This document shows positions 6,715-10,384 of a stretch of 10,384 nt of DNA, one piece after another (the first letter of the stretch is position 1; each line of letters opens with the position of its first letter). The position numbers were made by a program, and so were the translations under genes. The notes beneath the pieces were generated by a model. The model was given only the letters and a program-made list of their open reading frames with translations. It searched no databases and was not told where the DNA came from. The DNA is from Candidatus Competibacteraceae bacterium (lineage in GTDB: Bacteria; Pseudomonadota; Gammaproteobacteria; Competibacterales; Competibacteraceae), in NCBI GenBank assembly GCA_020444985.1, contig JAGRHK010000026.1:1-10384 (forward strand), read 5' to 3'.

Positions 6715-6765
6715 CCTGATTGTGAAGTCAGGAATCCTCGTCGTTTACGGCGGGGAGGATGTCAA
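6715..6765 (+). mobile_element. IS200/IS605-type right end, copy 2 (possible omega-RNA 3' part)
   Basis: A small stem CCTGA/TCAGG (6715-6732) leads into GGAATC (6731-6736), then a hairpin CCTCGTCG-TTTA-CGGCGGGG (6736-6755, 8 pairs including two G-T) and the terminal GGGGAGGATGTCAA (6752-6765). The ends GGAATC and GGGGAGGATGTCAA are shared with the copy at 5381-5414, while the hairpin arms differ, so these are two related but separate elements. In a working element the guide would begin at 6766. Sequence from 6540 to here reads as the 3' portion of one element; its left end and transposase are missing. Confidence 0.65.
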
Positions 6766-6769
6766 GGAG
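6764..6769 (+). promoter_or_regulatory. Shine-Dalgarno sequence of the subtilase gene at the IS junction
   Basis: AAGGAG lies 5 bases before the ATG at 6775. Its first two bases are the last two of the IS right end (TCAA), so the ribosome binding site is made across the element boundary. This supports the start at 6775 over the in-frame ATG at 6799, which has no comparable site. Confidence 0.65.
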
Positions 6770-6774
6770 AATTC

Positions 6775-9420
6775 ATGATCCTGTGGGAAAATTTGCGAAT
6801 GAAACCGACGACTGCCATAAATATTATTCTGATGAGCGCGATGCTGGCGTTCTCGCCACTGGTCTGCGGCAGCGCGCGTGATGATTCCCAGTCAGAGCCG
6901 TTATCGTCTCCAAAGCAGGGATATGTCCTGCGCGGCGTCATTCAACCGGCGGTCGGCGCAGCCGTAGACAATGATGTCAACGACCCCAATGCTTTCTATC
7001 AATCCAACGATACTGCGTCCAGCGCGCAAGAAATTACGAACCCCGTCACGCTCAGCGGTTACGTCAACCAACCAGGCAGCGGTCCACTGGGTCGTTCTCG
7101 GGGTCGAGGCGATACCCTGGATTTCTATAAGGTCAAGCTGCTGGCGGGCCAAGCCGTCAGTCTGTTCATCGCAGGCGATGGCGTGCGTAACGATCTGGAT
7201 TTGGCTCTTTATAGCCTTGAAGGTCAATTACTGGACATGTCCTCCGACCTGAGTCGGGTCGAATCGCTGGTCGTTGAAACCAGCGGCGATTACCTGATTG
7301 CCGTGGCAGCAGCCGCTGGCGCATCCAATTACACGCTGACCTTGGGTCAATCTTTAGCGGTTGCGCGTCATGACATGCGGTTGAGCGCTACCTTCATGCC
7401 GGGCGAGGCCGTGGTGCATTTTCGCGAAGAACTGGCCACGACGGCGGATGGAACCTGGGCGCGCGCCCAGGCGCAGGGATTGACCGCGCGCAGTCAGCAG
7501 GAATCCGAGGAGCGCAACCGCTTGCTGCGATTAAACGACTGGCGCGCGATTCAATCCTCATCGCATTCCGCGTGTGCGCTGCCAGCGGTATTGCCGGGCG
7601 CTTCGGCGCTCGTCGATGCGAACGTTGAAGCCAAGCTGGAAACATTGTGCATGGTCAAGTCGTTGAATCGGGATCCGGATGTAGCCAGCGCTACGTTGAA
7701 TTATCTACGCCAACCGCTGTTCGTTCCCAACGACCCGCTGTACCGCTTCCAGTGGCACTATCCACAGATCAATCTGCCGCAGGCCTGGGATTTGACAACC
7801 GGCGCTGACACGATCGTCGCCGTAGTGGATACCGGGGTAGTACTGGGACATCCCGACCTGCAAGGACAACTGACCACCGGCTATGATTTCATCAGCAGTC
7901 GGGCCAATGCGCTGGATGGCGACGGCATCGATCCCGATCCCAATGATGTTGGGGACCGCAGCAATCCGAATGGCAGCAGTTCCTTCCACGGCACTCATGT
8001 ATCCGGCATCGTGGCGGCGGCCACGAATAATCAGACCGGAGGCGCTGGCGTGGCCTTTGGCGCCAAGATCATGCCGCTACGGGCCGTCGGCAAATTCGGC
8101 GGCTCTTTATACGATATTGAACAGGCGATGCGTTACGCCGCCGGTTTGCCCAATGATTCGGGGACGGTGCCGCCGCGCCGCGCCGATGTCGTCAATCTCA
8201 GTCTGGGATCGACCGCCAGTTCGTCCGCAGACCGTGCCGTTTATGCGCGCGTCCGCGCGGCTGGCGTGGTCATTGTCGCTGCTGCCGGTAACAGCGCCAA
8301 TAGAACGCCCCTTTATCCAGCCAGTTACCCGGAGGTCATCTCAGTCAGCGCAGTGACCATCGATAAAACACTGGCTCCTTATTCCAGCTTCGGCCCCAAC
8401 ATTGACGTCGCAGCGCCGGGCGGCAACACAGCCACGGACGTGAACGGCGATGGCAAACCGGATGGCGTGTTAAGCACGGCCGCTAATGACGCCAATGACA
8501 CGCTGGCTTACGATTATCTGATCTGGCAAGGCACGTCCATGGCGACCCCGCACGCTGCCGGCGTTATTGCGTTGATGAAGGCGCTAGCGCCGAACCTGAC
8601 GCCGGATGACATTGATAACCTGTTGGCCAGTGGCGCGCTCACCGACGATCTGGGCGCGACGGGCCGGGATAATCAGTTTGGTTATGGTTTGTTGAATGCG
8701 AACAAGGCCGCGATTGCCGCCGCGAATAACGGTGGCCAGCCTGTTGATCCCGTCCCGGTTCTGACGGTTAATCCCACGGCGCTGAATTTTGGCATTGCCT
8801 CAAACCAGCAATCCCTGACGGTATTCAATGGAAGCGTTGGCGACTTGACAGTGAATCCGCCCACCGAGGATTCCGGCGGTTGGCTGAACATCGCGCCCGA
8901 TACGGTTAATGCCAATGGGTTGGGTTCGTATCAAGTATCGGTGAATCGGGCTGGATTAGCGGATGGCGTTTACAGCGCGACTCTGACCTTTACATCCAAC
9001 GTCAACACGGCCGAGATCAAGGTCATCATGCAGGTCGCCAGTAATCTAAGCGTGGGGACGATTGGGCAACAGTATGTCGTGCTGGTCAACGCCAGAACCA
9101 AACAATCGGTTTCCACGATGGCCATCCGGCAGCCGGATGGCCGCTACGTTTACACATTGCGCGGGATTCCTGCCGGAACCTATCAGATTTTCGCCGGTTC
9201 CGACCTCAACAATGATTTCTACATCTGTGATGCGGGAGAATCGTGTGGCGCTTATCTGACCCTGGATGATCCGATCACGATCCGGGTCAGACGAAATCGC
9301 CGAAATCTGGATTTTGTCAGCGGTTACACATTGAATCTGGCTGATTTTCAGGGCATGGCTGCCGGCGGACCCGGCCCGGTCGCGCGTCGTAATGGTCAGA
9401 AATTGATCACCACGGATTGA
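6775..9420 (+). CDS. Secreted multidomain subtilisin-like serine protease (S8)
   Basis: This 881-residue protein has a Sec signal (residues about 9-34, hydrophobic INIILMSAMLAFSPLV, then CGSA; no proper lipobox). Residues about 70-190 look like a PPC (pre-peptidase) beta-sandwich, with DTLDFYKVKL and GDYLIAVAA. Residues about 203-315 resemble a fervidolysin-type prodomain (FMPGEAVVHF), joined by a linker containing NDPLY to the catalytic domain (about 325-650). The triad is Asp352 (VDTGV), His405 (HGTHVSG) and Ser588 (GTSMATPH), with oxyanion Asn506 (AAGNSA), so the enzyme should be active. Acidic loops at 381-394 and 555-563 (D-x-N-x-D-G-x-x-D) suggest calcium binding. Residues about 662-756 look like a BACON or Ig-like domain, and 757-855 a second beta domain with a possible C818-C824 disulfide. 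It probably degrades extracellular protein. The ATG at 6775 has AAGGAG in front; the ATG at 6799 is an alternative that leaves the signal peptide complete. Confidence 0.88.
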   Translation: MILWENLRMKPTTAINIILMSAMLAFSPLVCGSARDDSQSEPLSSPKQGYVLRGVIQPAVGAAVDNDVNDPNAFYQSNDTASSAQEITNPVTLSGYVNQPGSGPLGRSRGRGDTLDFYKVKLLAGQAVSLFIAGDGVRNDLDLALYSLEGQLLDMSSDLSRVESLVVETSGDYLIAVAAAAGASNYTLTLGQSLAVARHDMRLSATFMPGEAVVHFREELATTADGTWARAQAQGLTARSQQESEERNRLLRLNDWRAIQSSSHSACALPAVLPGASALVDANVEAKLETLCMVKSLNRDPDVASATLNYLRQPLFVPNDPLYRFQWHYPQINLPQAWDLTTGADTIVAVVDTGVVLGHPDLQGQLTTGYDFISSRANALDGDGIDPDPNDVGDRSNPNGSSSFHGTHVSGIVAAATNNQTGGAGVAFGAKIMPLRAVGKFGGSLYDIEQAMRYAAGLPNDSGTVPPRRADVVNLSLGSTASSSADRAVYARVRAAGVVIVAAAGNSANRTPLYPASYPEVISVSAVTIDKTLAPYSSFGPNIDVAAPGGNTATDVNGDGKPDGVLSTAANDANDTLAYDYLIWQGTSMATPHAAGVIALMKALAPNLTPDDIDNLLASGALTDDLGATGRDNQFGYGLLNANKAAIAAANNGGQPVDPVPVLTVNPTALNFGIASNQQSLTVFNGSVGDLTVNPPTEDSGGWLNIAPDTVNANGLGSYQVSVNRAGLADGVYSATLTFTSNVNTAEIKVIMQVASNLSVGTIGQQYVVLVNARTKQSVSTMAIRQPDGRYVYTLRGIPAGTYQIFAGSDLNNDFYICDAGESCGAYLTLDDPITIRVRRNRRNLDFVSGYTLNLADFQGMAAGGPGPVARRNGQKLITTD

Positions 9421-9435
9421 GCGTTGGTTCTTGCT

Positions 9436-9457
9436 TTGATGATACGCGGATTATCAA
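9436..9457. terminator. Stem-loop between converging subtilase and small membrane gene
   Basis: TTGATGAT and ATTATCAA pair over 8 positions (one G-T) around the loop ACGCGG, 15 bases after the subtilase stop and overlapping the stop codon of the opposite gene. Its place between two converging genes suits a shared terminator, but it is AT-rich and lacks a T-run, so the call is weak. Confidence 0.3.
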
Positions 9458-9699
9458 GCGTCCTGGCGTCCCTGCTTTTGCTGCTGCTCTTTGACCCGAG
9501 CCAGATAACGATCAGACCAACGCGCCAAGGCATAAATGGGATAGCCGATCACCATCACCGCCAACAGGATACAGATGGTGAGCGCAGCCACCTTGGGTAG
9601 CCGATCCCACCAAGTGTTGATGAAATAAACCAGTCCCCAGATCAGCAGCCCGGTGATTCCCAGGGAACCCAGAAAGACCAAGAGATCGCTGCGTTGCAT
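9454..9699 (-). CDS. Small two-helix membrane protein, function unknown
   Basis: The predicted protein has 81 residues, and I do not recognise the family. Two hydrophobic segments are clear: residues about 5-27 (DLLVFLGSLGITGLLIWGLV plus YFI) and about 35-58 (PKVAALTICILLAVMVIGYP plus IYAL), joined by a short NTWWDRL loop. A charged tail (ARVKEQQQKQGRQD) ends the protein, so by the positive-inside rule both termini probably face the cytoplasm. It lies downstream of acs on the same strand, 156 bases away with stem-loops between. It does not resemble the DUF485 or ActP partners often found with acs. The ATG at 9699 has only a weak Shine-Dalgarno sequence. Length, composition and clean helices make it likely to be real. 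Confidence 0.6.
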   Translation of the reverse strand: MQRSDLLVFLGSLGITGLLIWGLVYFINTWWDRLPKVAALTICILLAVMVIGYPIYALARWSDRYLARVKEQQQKQGRQDA

Positions 9700-9731
9700 G
9701 AATGTGTGTTGTGCGCCATTCGAATGAAAAT

Positions 9732-9756
9732 GCCCGGCTTCCAGGGGTAACCGGGC
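9732..9756 (-). terminator. Possible rho-independent terminator downstream of acs
   Basis: On the minus strand GCCCGG and CCGGGC pair, extended by TT/AA with a one-base bulge, and ATTTTCATT follows at once. It lies about 100 bases past the acs stop and 33 bases before the start of the small membrane gene. This fits termination or attenuation between them. The T-run is short. Confidence 0.4.
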
Positions 9757-9791
9757 TTGGCAAGGCCAGCAATATTTCTTTCCCTTGCCCT

Positions 9792-9814
9792 CCCTCCATC
9801 ACACGGATGGAGGG
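9792..9814. repeat. Perfect stem-loop 3' of acs
   Basis: CCCTCCATC and GATGGAGGG make a perfect 9-bp stem around the loop ACACG, beginning 41 bases past the acs stop on the minus strand. No T-run follows; the minus-strand sequence continues AGGGCAAGGG. It could protect the acs mRNA 3' end or be part of a two-hairpin terminator with the stem at 9732-9756. Confidence 0.5.
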
Positions 9815-9855
9815 TGCTTGAGGAAAGGAACGTTTTGCTTACACGGCTGACCGCA

Positions 9856-10384
9856 TTATTTAACCGCCCGGTTATCCACCAAGTCGGTGACCACATTCGG
9901 ATCCGCCAGCGTCGAGGTATCGCCCAACTGATCCACTTCATTAGCGGCGATCTTGCGCAGAATACGGCGCATGATCTTGCCAGAGCGGGTCTTGGGCAGA
10001 CCGGGCGCCCATTGCAGCGCGTCGGGTGAAGCGATGGGGCCGATTTCCTTACGGACGTGTGCGACCAGTTCCTTGCGCAATTCCTCGGTCGGAGTGACGC
10101 CGACCTTCAGAGTGACATAGGCGTAGATGCCTTGGCCCTTGATGTCATGCGGGAAACCGACCACCGCTGCTTCAGCGACCGCCGGATGCAGCACCAGCGC
10201 CGACTCGACTTCGGCAGTGCCCATGCGGTGACCAGAGACGTTAATGACGTCGTCCACCCGCCCGGTGATCCAGTAGTAACCATCTTCGTCGCGCCGTGCG
10301 CCGTCGCCGGTGAAGTACAGGCCCTTGTACATGGCGAAATAGGTGTCGATGAAGCGCTGATGGTCACCATACACGGTGCGCATG
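9856..10384 (-). CDS. acs: Acetyl-CoA synthetase, C-terminal part
   Basis: The last 175 full codons are visible and the 5' end lies beyond the window. The enzyme activates acetate to acetyl-CoA through acetyl-AMP in the cytosol. The segment includes FTGDGARRDEDGYYWITGRV with the A8 hinge motif, VINVSGHRMGTAEVES, and the C-terminal LPKTRSGKIMRRILRKIA, whose Lys (visible residue 136) is the catalytic lysine acetylated by Pat-type enzymes in Salmonella. The match with E. coli Acs, down to LGDTSTLADP near the end, is very close and separates it from propionyl-CoA synthetase PrpE. No frame damage is seen in the visible part. Confidence 0.93.
   Translation of the reverse strand, partial: MRTVYGDHQRFIDTYFAMYKGLYFTGDGARRDEDGYYWITGRVDDVINVSGHRMGTAEVESALVLHPAVAEAAVVGFPHDIKGQGIYAYVTLKVGVTPTEELRKELVAHVRKEIGPIASPDALQWAPGLPKTRSGKIMRRILRKIAANEVDQLGDTSTLADPNVVTDLVDNRAVK

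Noticed and set aside
6847..6880. Lipoprotein signal in the subtilase (PLVC)
   Set aside because: The residue before Cys is Val, not Gly, Ala or Ser, so a lipobox is unlikely.
1..10384. CRISPR array or phage genes
   Set aside because: No regularly spaced direct repeats and no phage structural or integrase genes were seen.

Overview
The window looks like chromosome from a moderately GC-rich Gammaproteobacterium. The evidence is an Acs C-terminus close to the E. coli protein, an AldA-type lactaldehyde dehydrogenase, an E. coli-like Fcl, and decayed IS200/IS605-family ends. The genus cannot be set from sequence alone; a Competibacter-like or other environmental lineage would fit, but that is a guess.

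Layout. Bases 1-211 (+) hold the C-terminal end of a DUF3592-like membrane protein. Bases 236-3556 (+) hold two surface-polysaccharide genes: a methyltransferase/GT4 glycosyltransferase fusion and a GHMP sugar kinase resembling HddA (heptose-7-phosphate kinase). Bases 3697-5130 (-) hold an intact aldA-like aldehyde dehydrogenase that is more AT-rich than its neighbours and opposite in direction, so it looks like an interruption of the polysaccharide cluster. Bases 5262-5414 (+) hold a decayed 3' end of an IS200/IS605-type tnpB with its right end. Bases 5435-6400 (+) hold fcl (GDP-L-fucose synthase). Bases 6401-6774 have no intact gene: a possible truncated reading frame overlapping the fcl stop, several strong stem-loops, a second tnpB C-terminal remnant and a second right end of the same type. 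Bases 6775-9420 (+) hold a large secreted subtilase. On the minus strand there follow a small two-helix membrane protein (9454-9699) and the 3' end of acs (9856 to the window edge).

How it works together. The fusion glycosyltransferase, the HddA-like kinase and Fcl fit synthesis and transfer of a GDP-activated deoxy sugar or heptose for an exopolysaccharide or O-antigen. The aldA and IS remnants show that the cluster has been rearranged. The least ordinary signal is the pair of solitary right ends ending GGGGAGGATGTCAA. In intact elements this is where the omega-RNA scaffold ends and its guide begins. Both lie in the same orientation, just upstream of the start codons of fcl and the subtilase, and the second one supplies part of the Shine-Dalgarno sequence of the protease gene. 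No tnpA and no complete tnpB is present.
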